Shown here piece by piece: positions 36,025 to 47,066 of a DNA stretch of 64,000 nucleotides. Position numbers and translations under genes: made by a program. Origin of the DNA: Vesta saturnalis (Eukaryota; Arthropoda; Insecta; Coleoptera; Lampyridae); contig JARFJB010002198.1 in the NCBI GenBank assembly GCA_036346205.1, forward strand, positions 558,501 to 622,500, written 5' to 3'. How positions within the stretch are numbered: the stretch's first letter is position 1; the number at the start of each line of letters is the position of its first letter. Under the pieces are notes generated by a model. It searched no databases and was not told where the DNA came from. It worked only from the letters and a program-made list of their open reading frames with translations.

Positions 36025-36027
<3 letters not shown>
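33756..36027 (-). mobile_element. DD41D mariner-type element with about 640-bp inverted arms
   Basis: Both ends read CAGGGTGACCCAAACTCGATGG outward to inward, with TA duplications inside (TA)n tracts. The inverted arms span 33,756-34,386 and 35,371-36,027 with only scattered differences and one 15-bp insertion in the right arm. The minus-strand transposase (34,387-35,224) starts on the right-arm side. It is cut off by the left arm just before its third catalytic Asp. The left arm therefore replaces the element's true 3' end with a copy of its 5' region. Such an element could only move with transposase supplied from elsewhere. Confidence 0.92.
34391..35224 (-). pseudogene. DD41D mariner-type transposase, C-terminally truncated
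   Basis: A clean 226-codon frame opens at 35,224: MFSNEEYADIHCYYGVAQGN (DUF4817-like helix-turn-helix), AARLYAAAFPRRIQPERRVF, a second DNA-binding part with LQMPRETIRRTLQADGRRAY, then the first catalytic motif ILWTDEATFTRSG and FKVNVWVGLLNNQLIGPYIL. A single-base shift in an A-run near 34,562 ends this frame. The next frame continues with NLPELMEEVSLATRADMWVQ, LDGCPAHYGRGVRDWLNE and WIGRGGTVAWPPR, where it stops at the arm junction near 34,387. The SPDLxPxD motif with the third Asp is absent. The long undamaged frame suggests a fairly recent insertion. Confidence 0.92.

Positions 36028-36080
<53 letters not shown>
36028..36080. repeat. (TA)n tract, right edge of the element cluster
   Basis: A pure TA run of about 53 bases adjoining the right end of the element at 36,027. 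Confidence 0.97.
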
Positions 36081-36083
<3 letters not shown>

Positions 36084-36180
36084 AGTCCTTATCAGAACTA
36101 AGTCTGATGACGAACGCAGGGTCTGCTTCCGAAACGTCGCGCTGTAAAAACAAAAACTGTGGAAATAGGTCGATCAACTA
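36081..36180 (+). repeat. Penelope-like 3' UTR-type sequence
   Basis: The sequence GGGTCTGCTTCCGAAACGTC near 36,118-36,137 is of the kind found downstream of the GIY-YIG ORF in Penelope-like elements. No coding part is present. It does not match the PLE 3' UTR at 30.6-30.77 kb closely, so it is probably another copy or family. Confidence 0.35.
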
Positions 36181-37589
36181 AATTAATATGAAACCACAGT
36201 TACAAGACATTTATAATACAGAATTATTCTGTCACTGACGAAATTAATTTTTCAGCTATTATGTACATTGCCAAAAGAAAATATTTCTACTGGTAAAGCT
36301 TAATTGGAAAACATCAAACATGCGAATGTCAACTTCGTGAAGCAAACGTTCAATATTTTCTTAACTAAATTAATCTAGCTAAATAATTTTCATGCATCGC
36401 ATTTACTGCCAGTTAAATATTCTTGTTATTTAAATGGAAATTTAGTAGACAGGATTATGAATTAAATCAGCTTAGGTTTGACTTGTGTGATTTATATAAT
36501 TATAATGAAATCCTTAACACAGTCTCATCATAATCCAACTACATTTTTCTTATTTCACCTTCCGTTACACGTTTTACAATTTTTAGTTAAATTGAAGAAT
36601 AAATAGACACTTTGTTTATCATAAACACTTCTTTAGTATCTAAAGTTTGTAGATAATAATTAAAGTTTATTAGTGTAAGTGTTTTGGAGTTAAAGCTTAA
36701 AAGTGATTCATACCATCTCTTGTATGCCTCATGAAGTAAACTTGGTTGTTAACTACAAATTAATTACGGAAATGGTTTACTACGTGAAAATTTCCACATC
36801 GTTGTGCATGTGCCTACAATGTCTAAAGTTTATTGTTATAGCGAAACATAAACGTAAACATAGGTTAATCTATTTAAGGTATTTTTATTCTTGACTTTTA
36901 ATCTATTCAACTTACCAGCACTCTTTTTAAAACTTGTCACCAACTACAGTAATATCTAAAGATTTCAATTCAAAAACATTTTATACGGTATCTTCTACAA
37001 AAATGTGCTCTAATTATTAATTTGAGACAGAAACGTTTTCCGATTTCTAAATGACAAAACCTGATGTAGGTATCTACACGTACAACAAATTAATTTAAGA
37101 ATAGAATGTACTTTATATTGCAAAGTTTTTAACACAAAACATACATTTAGTTGATTATTTCACTATGCTAATATACGGTAATATTAAACAGATAATGAAT
37201 AAGCAACGTTAATGGAAGATGGCGCTTAGATAGCAATTAAGCCTTCATTAACTGTATTCACTATATTAAATAGCAGATGTTTAGTTTTTTTCTATAATTT
37301 TGTTTTTGAGTTCAAATAATAAATGTTGTTCACACCGACACAATTCTAATGAGAAACAACACATTTTGTATTATTTTTTTTAGAGTAACAATTATTTTGA
37401 TATTTAGAAAGTATAACCTAAGGCAATATGTAAATTAGCAACAAACCACTCCTCGGTTTTAATCTTAGTGGTGGTTATATAATTTGGCTGAAATTATATT
37501 CCCTTATGTTTACGAAACTTACGATAGACCCGGAAATTACTCTTTACCAAATTTTAAGTAATCAAATAGATCTATTAATACTTGCCATC
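36181..37589. other. Non-coding stretch, nothing recognised
   Basis: About 1.4 kb of AT-rich DNA with no coding motifs. The open frame at 36,703-36,894 has no family signature. Confidence 0.5.
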
Positions 37590-40500
37590 ATGTTTAACAG
37601 CAAAGTGGCAATTTGTATACATTAACCCGGATAATAAAGCAATCATTATAATTTTTGTAATATATAATATCGGATTGGATTCTCCCTATAAATAAGGGGG
37701 TGTACTTTAAAGTACAATGACAGCGTACATTCACAAGTGAAACTTTTTGTTTTAGAAAAATTAAGTCTGCTATTCTATCCTTTGCAAAACGCCAGGCAAT
37801 TCCTCCGTCTGTGCTTAAGGTCATTTTATTTTGGAAGGTATTCCAATAAATTTTCTTGTCTGACCATTTTCCATTTTACTTTGTTGTGACGTGGTATGTG
37901 TTGGCTACAAGTTTTTGTTGCATTCTTTTCGAGTGTTTTTTCTCCACTTCACTTTTTTTATCATTGAGATTTACGTAGTTCAATGTAAGTTGTTCTTGCC
38001 TGTTGTTGCTCTCCATGGCGGTTTTGTAATTCGTTTCAAAGTAGGCTTTTATGGTTTGATAATGAGTTACTAGGTCTTTTCGAGTATTATCAGGTTGGTG
38101 TTCTATTTGTGCTGTCATCATTTATCCACCTATTGTTTTCCGGAAAATCTGAAATTGTATGGAATCCCATCGCTACCCAAATTGTTACGAACAACGGAGG
38201 CCTTGTTTCTTTAATTAGAGTGGAACTTGTGGTGGAAATGCTTGTAATATCTACCAGTCCTCTTGGAAAGCTATCAATTTCAATATTTAGAGACCTCACA
38301 GATAATTTTAAAGACTGCATAAAGGCCGACGTTCTGACAGTTTTCTTTTTTTCCTGTACCATGTACAATCATTGCCAAGATACCTTGTATGGGTTTAGGT
38401 TTTGGATTACGTTGTTCATCATTATCTTCCATTTCTGCTGTTCTACGTTGCTCATCAATTTTTTTGCTGTTAATATTCAAAAAGTTGCGAGTTTTGATTT
38501 TAAATTGATAAGTCCCATCCCCCCATAATCTACTGGCAAGCATAGATCCTCCTCTTTACACCAGTGCTTCCCCGACCACATAAAATTTGTTATAGTTCTC
38601 TGTAGTTCCTTTATCTGAATGCCATCCAACGTTATCACCTGAAAACTGTGCCACAGCTTCGGTGCAATGGATTGATTCACTACAACCTTTTTTGCTGCCA
38701 TGGACAGCGAGGGAGCTTGGCGTCTCGATTTCGACATCGAATTGCTAATTGTTTCTTTGAGATTTCAAAACGCATGTGCTGCATCTTCTTCCTGATTTTC
38801 AGATAAACTGATTCCCAACATTTTTATAGATGCGTTGGTCCATTTATACCCGAGGGGCTTATTTTTTCTGTTTCACCAGCTTCCCGTCCAGTAGCCCATC
38901 GTTTTTTCTACGTTGAGCTCGGAACCCGATTGTTTCGAAAAAATTTCATAGCTCATGCGAAACTTGTCAAAGTCACTGTCATCAGAAATAAACACCGAAA
39001 TGTCATCTTCGTACGCACTCACCACCAGTTTAAGATGTTCGATTTTAAGTATAGCGGCTTGAAGGGATTGTCTTGCATAGGGAGGTTCTGTGACTAGAGA
39101 CTATAGGAATCCGTACATAGGGCAACTCTGACGTAGACCTTTTTCGATCGCGATTTCACTTATTAGTAGGTTGTTAACTTTAATTTGACATACGACTTCT
39201 TTATACAGCGTTTGTATTGCGTTCAAAAAAAATTGGCAATATTGTAGCGCGTAAAAAAGGTAATCGCGATTGATGCAGTCAAAGGCTGCCTTTTGGTCGA
39301 GATTTAAAATGGCCAGTGGCACGTTTTCCTTATTTGCCATAAAAATCGTGTCTCTATGAATGTGGAGGGTATCGTAGATTGTTCTTCCTGGGATACAGTA
39401 GCTTTGATCCGGGTCAATAATTGTATTTATTACAGCAGAAAGTCTTGTAGGTAGTGCATTTGCCAGGATCTGATAATCTATTGTCAGAATTGAGACAGGT
39501 CTCCAGTTGTCGTGGTTTGTCAAGCCTCCTTTTTTTGGCAGTGGATTAGTAACAGCCTTGGTCATTGACCAGGGCATTTTGCCCTTTTTTAAAGTTTTGG
39601 TTGCGACTTCGTGATATAAGGGACCAATTTTGTTCCAGAACATGATATAAAATTTTGCGGTTAAGCCATCTATTTCCGGTGCGCTTCTTTTATTTAGTGA
39701 CATAAGCGCGTTATTCAAGTCGTGCTTGCTTAGTGGGTTTCCTAGAGACATCTTCGACAGCTTTTTTAAATTTTTGAGCAAGGTGGATGATTTATCTAAG
39801 CTCCTATGTCCTCTCGAATATTTCTTTTTGTAATAGTTCCTTACAATTGGACATAGATTAGGAGGGTTACTAACGATTTTGTGATTCTGCTTTAGTTTTA
39901 ATACTAGTTTGAGGCTAGAGAATTGGTTTCTGGACAGGGATGGTCTATCGGTGTAGACTATTTTCTCAAGTTTATGTTGCAATAAAAATTTTTCCTTTTG
40001 TACCAATCTTGTGCATCACTCATTATTTCTTTTACGTTGGATGTTGAATTCAGATGTGTAATAGAATTATGATTATGATTTATTTCTTCAATTTGGCCCT
40101 GCAAACTTCTCAGTTCGAGATTTTCAGTATATTTCTGTTGTTTCGAATATCTACTTCCTTGTCTATTTTTGCCACCTCCGTGTCTAAGAATGTGTTTATT
40201 GCATCAACAATTTTTTTATTTTCCAGCAAGAAATCATTGAATTTTTAGTAGACGATGTGAGAGTTGTTGTCTTCGATTGTGAACGTACTGGCCACTGTCA
40301 GGTGATCAGAAAAGGATAACTTTAACGAAATTTTTGACGTGAATTGAACCAAGTTTTTAGAAATGTATATTCTGTCTAATCTTGATGCTGATTGCCCGGT
40401 ATAGAATGTAAAGCCTTCTTTCTTGTTAAAGATTCTCCATATATACTCCAATGCAAATTTATCTATTATTCCCTGTAATGCTTACCTTAACGCAGGATAC

Positions 40501-40983
40501 GGCTCGTGTGAGTTATGCCGATCACTTTGTGGATTCAGTGTACAATTGAAATCGCCTGCAATTATCAAACCTTCCTGTCCCCTATTAACGTTCTGTAAAT
40601 TTTATAGAAGAATATTTAGTATTGCGGTTGCCGTTTTTAGGTTATGTGGTACATAATACGCAGCTTTGTTCGTTAATAATGATCCTAACTCGTTGAACGT
40701 GCGATTTGAAAACTACGTGATGATCTGTGACTCTTAGGTTATATTTTACTTTAATAGCAATAATTGTCCCGCTGTAATCTGCGACTCATGGATTTATGAA
40801 GAAGTTGTAGTTATTGCATAGTCGGTTGGTTGGCAATGTTTTTATGTTTGAATCCTGAATTGATAACATATCTGGTGAATTTATATTTAAAAAAGTAGTC
40901 AATTCGTCCCACTTTGATTTGGTTCTTAAACTTTTGGCGTTGAGTGTGAAAATTTTTAAAATGTTTTTATTTAAGTCTTCCAT
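37590..40983 (-). pseudogene. Tx1/L1-type ORF2: endonuclease + reverse transcriptase
   Basis: The endonuclease starts at 40,983 (ILKIFTLNAKSLRTKSKWDE), has GDFNC-type residues near 40,550 and ends with SFSDHLTVAS near 40,300. The longest open RT piece (39,101-40,006) contains LNKRSAPEIDGLTAKFY, NWRPVSILTIDYQILANAL, PDQSYCIPGRTIYDTLHIHR and LDQKAAFDCINRDYLFYAL. The catalytic box near 39,010 reads AYEDDISVF, so the Asp pair is kept and the preceding Ala is Glu. The C-terminal part has LPVDYGGMGLINLKSKLATF (38,477-38,540) and runs in shifted frames to about 37,600. Multiple stops mean it is inactive. Confidence 0.87.
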
Positions 40984-41344
40984 CGCAGCTAGTTCTGAAA
41001 AATGAAAGGGTAACTACAAAAAAAATGTTACGATTTAAAAGGTCAAACTACCAATTGACGACGATATTTCTACTGTTGGTCCACTTAACGATTCTGGCGG
41101 AGAGGGTAAGTTTCTTTCTTTGCAAAGATCTCTTTCCAAATACTTTATTAGTCGCTTAAGTCTCTCTTTTTTTGGCTCTAACTTCCAACCATGGTGTAGT
41201 TATTCTTATTAAATCTATTAACCCTACAATGTACAACTGTATAGTTTCGAGCTACCCCGAAAGCATTATTATATCCCTTAACATTATTCAGGAAACCAGA
41301 GTATGTTAGAAAATATAAAACTAAATTATCACTGGCAACCTAAA

Positions 41345-41927
41345 TATCCTGTATTTCTTCAAAGCTGTCTTGTGAAGGCGATTGTTCTACTTTGCGCTTT
41401 TTCTTATTTATCCCTGCGTCCGATGTCTTCGTAGGCAGTATAAATTCTGAATCAGTTTGCGTAGACAGCTGAGATTCTCCTAAGTCCTGTCTAATATTTT
41501 CATCAGACATGCCCATTTGATTATGTATATTACATATCTCATCATTTTCGTCTACGGCGCTCTCTTGCGATGTTACTTCTTTAGACGGATGCGGTCTTTT
41601 ATTTGATTCTGGTGTTATTGTTCGTGAGCCGATTGATCCCTTTTCCTTTTCGATGCATTTTGAGGCAACATGCCCATATGTGTTGCATACAAAACACTTT
41701 ACTCTTTCATCAGAAATGAAGATCTTATATCCCTTGCCTTCAAATTCAACTAATATTGAATTTGGAATTTAAGTGGGGTTTTCTTGATTAGTCATAATGA
41801 AGACCTGCCTTCTGAAGCTATAGACATGTTGGTATTCGTCTAAGCGAATACCAGCCCCTATGAACGATAGCGGTGAAACTAGTTGTAAATTACCTTTCCT
41901 TAATATTTCCTCAATTGCGTCATGCGG

Positions 41928-41930
<3 letters not shown>
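41345..41930 (-). pseudogene. Tx1/L1-type ORF1 C-terminal part, CCHC zinc knuckle (copy 1)
   Basis: Antisense blocks DEYQHVYSFRRQVFIMTNQE, VEFEGKGYKIFISDERVK and the zinc knuckle CFVCNTYGHVASKC (C-x2-C-x4-H-x4-C, about 41,660-41,700). An acidic and Ser-rich tail follows with SDAGINKKKRKVEQSPSQ, ending at a stop near 41,345. This is the RNA-binding protein of the LINE. The N-terminal region is missing, replaced by (GT)n. One stop interrupts it near 41,770. Confidence 0.82.
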
Positions 41931-42013
<83 letters not shown>

Positions 42014-42276
42014 GCGTGTGCGTGTGCGTGTGCGTGTGCGTGTGCGTGTGGGTGCGTGCGCGTGTGCGTGTGTGCGTGTGCTGTGTGCGTGTGCGTGTGG
42101 TGTGGTGTGCGTGCGTGCGTGTGCGTTGTGGTGTGCGTGTGCGTGTGCGTGTGTGTGTGTGTTGTGTGTGTGTGTGTGTGGTGTATGTGTGTGTGTGTGT
42201 GTGTTTGTGTGTGGCGTGGCGCGTACGTGCGTTCCCTCTTGCGTGCCTGTGCTGTGGTGTGCTGTGTGTGCGTGTG

Positions 42277-42307
<31 letters not shown>

Positions 42308-42340
42308 CGTGTGGTGTGTGTGTGTGATGTGTGTATGTGT

Positions 42341-42378
<38 letters not shown>

Positions 42379-42660
42379 GTTGTGTGTGTGTGTGTGTGTG
42401 TTGTGCGTTGTCTTTGTGTGAGCGCGGCGTCGTTGTGCTGTCTTCTGTGCCTGTGTGTGTGTGTGTGTGTGTGTGTGGACTGTGTGTGTGTAGTGTGTGT
42501 GTGTGAATTGTATGTATGTGAATAAATGTATGTTCGTAGTATCCCGTTTAAGTGTGATTGTAGTATAGTGTGAAGTGTTGTGTGTGTGTGTGTGTGTGTT
42601 GTTCGTTAGTGTGTATGTGAGTGTGTGTGTGATCGTGTGTGTGTGTGTGTTGTGTACTAT
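41928..42660. repeat. Long (GT)n array, first block
   Basis: Pure (GT)n for about 80 bases, then GTGTGC and GTGTGTTGTG variants for a further 650 bases. Open frames on both strands across it (for example Cys/Val and His/Thr runs) are repeat artefacts and not genes. Confidence 0.97.
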
Positions 42661-43006
42661 GTGCATGACTGCGTTTGCGTGTTGCGTGCATAGTTGCATG
42701 TGGTCGTAAATGGGTGTCGTTCGAGTAAGGTACGGTGGTGTGGTTAAGGCGTGCAAATGCGTGGAAATTCGGAGAGGAAATGGGCGGGAAATTTGGACGT
42801 AGCTAAAAATGCGCGGATAATGTAGTATGGCAAAGACTCTAAATTCCTGCAAGTTAATCCAGTTAGTGCTGGCAATGAAACGCTGGCGTGTTGAAAAGTT
42901 TTAGTTTTTAGTTGTCTCTATTAGACTCGATTTGTTTGTTTGTATTTCATGCGGTTTTTTCTTTTATAAATCTCAGAAACTTTGTATTTTATGTTCATAA
43001 CATCCA
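42661..43006. other. Spacer, nothing recognised
   Basis: About 350 bases between the (GT)n block and the MULE remnant. The sequence is GC-richer near the repeat and has no coding signal. Confidence 0.5.
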
Positions 43007-44060
43007 TTATTGACACCTGTAATCAAAAGTTGAGGATACTTCATCGTAAATACGCAATAGTTGGTCTATTGCCATATTCTGATACAATTGCCTTAATGCT
43101 GTTGGCAGCATCTTAGTACACTTTCTTACGTGGCGCAAAGTTCCAGATATATATTGTTCAATTTTTAATACATTTAAGCTGTCCTCTTTCTTCAACGCCA
43201 AATGTTTGGATATGCGAAGTGTAGTACAAATGAGAAACTGTTGCGGCACCTTTCAACCGCTTTATTGGTTCGTGGTAAATTTTCTTGGACCATTTGATAC
43301 ACACACTATAGGTTTCTGGAAAAGTGCGGTTCCCATCGTCTTCCTCTTCTATCTAAACGTCCTATCCAGGTATTTTCGAAGTAATTAACTACAGGCTGCA
43401 GTAAATTTTTATTTGTACTCTAAAATTCACTTTACCGAAGTTCTTCGAATGCTGCAATTAGTTCTCTTCGAGTATAAACGCAAGAAGAACCGAAAGTTCG
43501 CGCAAATTTAGGGCAAAGTCAGGATCATCATTATATCTGACCTGCAATCCTGCCACATGAATTTGTCTCCAGGGGCACTGCAAGAAGTGAATTAAACAAC
43601 AACGCACACCGATTATTGGAAACTCCTCCCCAAATGTATTAATAGTCAACCATAATTGTGGTAGGCCGTAGTCCCGGGTTTAAGAATCCCAACTGTTAGA
43701 ATAACCGAGTATAAGTTTGCTGCGATCTATTTGAAAGAAAGGCGTACACAGTTAGAATAACTTTGCTATACTGTACTCCACGAATCGTATAAAATTGGCC
43801 AAATAATACTGGAGTAGAAGTAAATGTGCCAGGATACCAATGGTTACAGTGCTCCATAAACGTCAAATTTCTTTCTGTTGGAAATAATAAGATGCGTTGT
43901 TTTCCCGAGACGCTATCAAACAACAGGAAAGTTCGCCATTTCTACTTGCAGGAATAGCTTCATATTTGTTTCGAACGCGTTACATGGATCTTTTTAAAGA
44001 AGATACAGAAACTAATTGTTCAGCTCCGGCCGCTGAAAGTCCTTCTGATGCTACACTATA
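43007..44060 (-). pseudogene. MULE (Mutator-like) transposase remnant
   Basis: Antisense coding blocks in order match the MULE transposases common in insects. AEQLVSVSSLKRSM (about 43,990-44,045) leads into RILLFPTERNLTFMEHCNHW, then YPGTFTSTPVLFGQFYTIRG and ILTVYAFLSNRSQQTYTRLF (43,696-43,890). Near 43,655-43,675 IMVDY marks a catalytic Asp, followed by a small deletion. Then come GEEFPIIGVRCCLIHFLQCP, WRQIHVAGLQVRYND and FALNLRELSVLLAF (43,458-43,640). The C-terminal part (43,007-43,249) contains VLKIEQYISG. An upstream zinc-finger (FLYWCH-type) domain is not clearly present. Several stops and shifts; no TIR recognised. Confidence 0.8.
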
Positions 44061-44299
44061 GCTTGAGTAGTTGGTTCAACTTGTTGACTCAATCGCTGAA
44101 TATAATTACAAGCTGACCTTGCTTCTGACTTTGCAGCATCGACAACGTGGTTATGGGATGTACTCTTCACTACTTCACCTTCAAACGTATGTACTTCCAT
44201 ATATTATTCCTTCAATTATTCGTTCCTTTTTGGGAACAAAACCATTCAGTATCAACATTTTTGTTGTCGCCCTTTTGACATTTCGCTAACGTTAAGGCC

Positions 44300-44680
44300 A
44301 TCTTTACATAAACAGAAATAACTGTCAAATGACTGAGTGTAGCAGTGAAAATCCATATTAAGTACGTTGCTGCCATTTGCCGTTTAATCTATGATATACT
44401 GTAATTACCTAGTTAAATGATTAATCATCCACTTATTTGTCATTAACTTTGCTTAGTGATAGATCTTTGAGAAGTTGGACGGTCTATGTAATTATCATTG
44501 GAAAGTCTATAGTCAAATACATCTTAACGAATTGAATTTCTAATTATAATTATTTATTATTGATTAGTAATACTTTCCTTTTGGAATTCCGTTCTACTGG
44601 AAATGCTTGTGCAAAGAAACTCCTTTTGTCAATTCCTACCAGGTTCGGTTATTTTATTAAATACCTGATTAACCTAAAGC
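44300..44680. other. Spacer, nothing recognised
   Basis: About 380 bases of AT-rich DNA between the MULE remnant and the second copy of the LINE ORF1 segment. Confidence 0.5.
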
Positions 44681-44683
44681 AAC

Positions 44684-45362
44684 TATAGTTTCGAGCTACC
44701 AGCATTATTATATCCCTTAACATTATTCAGGAAACCAGAGTATGTTAGAAAATATAAAACTAAATTATCACTGGCAACCTAAATATCCTGTATTTCTTCA
44801 AAGCTGTCTTGTGAAGGCGATTGTTCTACTTTGCGCTTTTTCTTATTTATTCCTGCGTCCGATGTCTTCGTAGGCAGTATAAATTCTGAATCAGTTTGCG
44901 TAGACAGCTGAGATTCTCCTAAGTCCTGTCTAATATTTTCATCAGACATGCCCATTTGATTATGTATATTACATATCTCATCATTTTCGTCTACGGCGCT
45001 CTCTTGCGATGTTACTTCTTTAGACGGATGCGGTCTTTTATTTGATTCTGGTGTTATTGTTCGTGAGCCGATTGATCCCTTTTCCTTTTCGATGCATTTT
45101 GAGGCAACATGCCCATGTGTGCATACAAAACACTTTACTCTTTCATCAGAAATGAAGATCTTATATCCTTGCCTTCAAATTCAACTAATATTGAATTTGA
45201 GAATTTAAAGTGGGTTTTCTTGATTAGTCATAATGAAGACCTGCCTTCTGAAGCTATAGACATGTTGGTATTCGTCTAAGCGAATACCAGCCCCTATGAA
45301 CGATAGCGGTGAAACTAGTTGTAAATTACCTTTCCTTAATATTCCTCAATTGCGTCAGTGCG
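44684..45362 (-). pseudogene. Second copy of the Tx1/L1-type ORF1 segment
   Basis: Nearly identical to 41,237-41,930 (offset about 3.44 kb), from TATAGTTTCGAGCTACC to the same switch into (GT)n. It differs mainly by 1-4 base indels, for example at the CCCATATGTGTTGCATAC versus CCCATGTGTGCATAC site inside the zinc knuckle, which destroys the frame there. ORF2 does not follow. It is a segmental duplicate of part of the LINE plus its (GT)n junction. A duplication artefact of the assembly is an alternative. Confidence 0.9.
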
Positions 45363-45414
<52 letters not shown>

Positions 45415-45862
45415 TGTGTGTGTGCGTGTCGTGTGCTGTGTGTGTATGTGTGTTGCTGCTGTGTGCGTGTGCGTGTGTGATGTGCGTGTGCGTGTGCGTG
45501 TGCGCCTGTGCTGTTGCGTGTGCGTGGCATTGTGCTAGTTCGCTGTATTCGTGATGGATACGTCGTACTGGCGTGGCGTGTGCGTGTGCTGTGCGTGTGG
45601 TGTGGTGTCGTGTGTGTGTGTGTTTGTGGGTGTGTGTGTGTGTGTGTGTGTTTGTGTGTGTGTGTATGTATGTATGTGTGTGTGTGTGTTTGTGGTAAGG
45701 TGTGCGCAATGTGTGATGTGCGTGTCCCTTATGCGTCATAAGTGCGTGTGAGTGTGCGTGTGCGTGTGCGTGTGGTGTGCATGTGTGTGTCGTATGTGTG
45801 TGTGGCGGTGTGCGTGTGAACTGTGCGGTCAGTGTGTCAATGTGCTGGTGCTGTGGTGTGTG

Positions 45863-45933
<71 letters not shown>

Positions 45934-46975
45934 CACCTAATTGTGTGCGTGGTTAGCGAAATATAATCGTATCCCCTATAACTCTAGAATCATAAAACGT
46001 ACGTATGAGTGTGCGAGCGCGCACACTGGTGCATGTAGGTGTGCATGTGCGTGTCCTTTTGCGTATGAATGTGTTTGTGAGCGTGCGTGTGCGTGAGCAT
46101 GAACGTGTGCGTGTGCATGTGAATGTACATATGCGTCTGCATGTGAATGTACATATGCGTATTGGTGTGAATGTTCGTGCGTGCGTGTACATGTGTATCT
46201 GTGTGAATTTACATGTGTGCGTGTGCATGAGCATTAACGAGTACGAGTGCGTGTGCGTGTAGGTGTAAGTGTGTGCATGTGTGTGTGTGTGTGTGTGTGT
46301 GTTCGCGCGTGCGTGTTATTGTGCGTCTGCTTGTGTGCGTGTGTCGCGATATATGTTAGTATCCACTATAACTTTAGAATCATGAGACGTACGTATGCGT
46401 ACCCGTGTGCCTGTGCGTTACCTTTAGCATTTACGTGTGAGTGTGCGTGTAGGTGTGCGTGTGCATGTGCGTCTGCGTGTGTGTGCGTAAGGATGATGTG
46501 CGTGTACAAATGCGTGTGCGCCTGTGTGCATGTGCGTGCACGCGTGTTTGTGTGTGTGGCACTATATGTTGGTATCCATAATATTTACACAATGGTAAAA
46601 CTTATGTACTTGGGTGTGCGTGTGTGCATGCGTGTGCAGGTGCGTATATTTGTGCGTATGCGTGTTTCTGTGCGTGTAGGTGTGCGTGTGTGTGAGCGTG
46701 TGTGTTTGTGGGTGTAGGTGTGCGCGCGTGTCTGTGAGCATGAGCGTGTACGTGGGCGTGTAGGTGCGCGTGGGCGGGTGGGCGTACGTAGCATGACCAT
46801 ATACGTATAGTGTGTGTAACCGTGCTTGTGCGTGTACGAGTACGTACGTGCCCGTGTGCGTGTGTGTGCGCGTACGGGTGCTTGTGGGCGTGCGTGTGAA
46901 TGTACGTGAGCATGAGAATGTACGTGTATGCGTGTGTGTGTGTATGTGTTGTGTGTGTTGTGTGTGTTGTGTGTG

Positions 46976-47050
<75 letters not shown>

Positions 47051-47066
47051 TGTGTGCCCGTGTGCG
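45362..47066. repeat. (GT)n-rich region with higher-order structure
   Basis: About 1.7 kb dominated by GT, GTGTGC and GTGAAT-type words. Three non-GT islands recur at about 45,955-46,010, 46,345-46,400 and 46,557-46,612. The first two share TATAACT(C/T)TAGAATCAT followed by a CGTACGTATG stretch. A minisatellite of GTGTGTTGT units lies at about 46,944-46,980, followed by pure (GT)n to 47,046. All open frames across it are repeat artefacts. Confidence 0.92.

Larger units (their letters stand above)
37590..41930 (-). mobile_element. Tx1/L1-type non-LTR retrotransposon, decayed, 5' end cut by (GT)n
   Basis: Antisense ORF1 (41,345-41,930) and ORF2 (about 37,590-40,983) occur in correct order. ORF1 is missing its N-terminal part: at 41,930 the sequence switches abruptly into a long (GT)n tract. 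The Tx1/L1 assignment rests on the ORF2 motif style (KNWRPVSxL-type, PGRxIxDxLxxxRD-type) and on the ORF1 zinc-knuckle context, not on a tree. No poly(A) tail is evident at the 3' side. ORF1 is present a second time at 44.7-45.4 kb. Confidence 0.85.

Noticed and set aside
27924..36027. Interspersed inverted repeats considered as a possible CRISPR or retron-like system
   Set aside because: Repeats are not regularly spaced, no associated prokaryotic genes occur, and all are explained as eukaryotic transposon ends.
33636..36177. Frames rich in alternating Ile and Tyr across (TA)n
   Set aside because: Translation of TA microsatellites joined to transposon arms.
37876..38543. Overlapping frames on both strands of 80-139 codons
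   Set aside because: The minus-strand pieces are explained as the shifted C-terminal part of the Tx1/L1-type ORF2, and the plus-strand frame is its shadow.
41860..42852. Long open frames in four to six frames across the (GT)n array (Cys/Val, Thr/His runs)
   Set aside because: Direct translation of a dinucleotide repeat, open on both strands at once; no gene.
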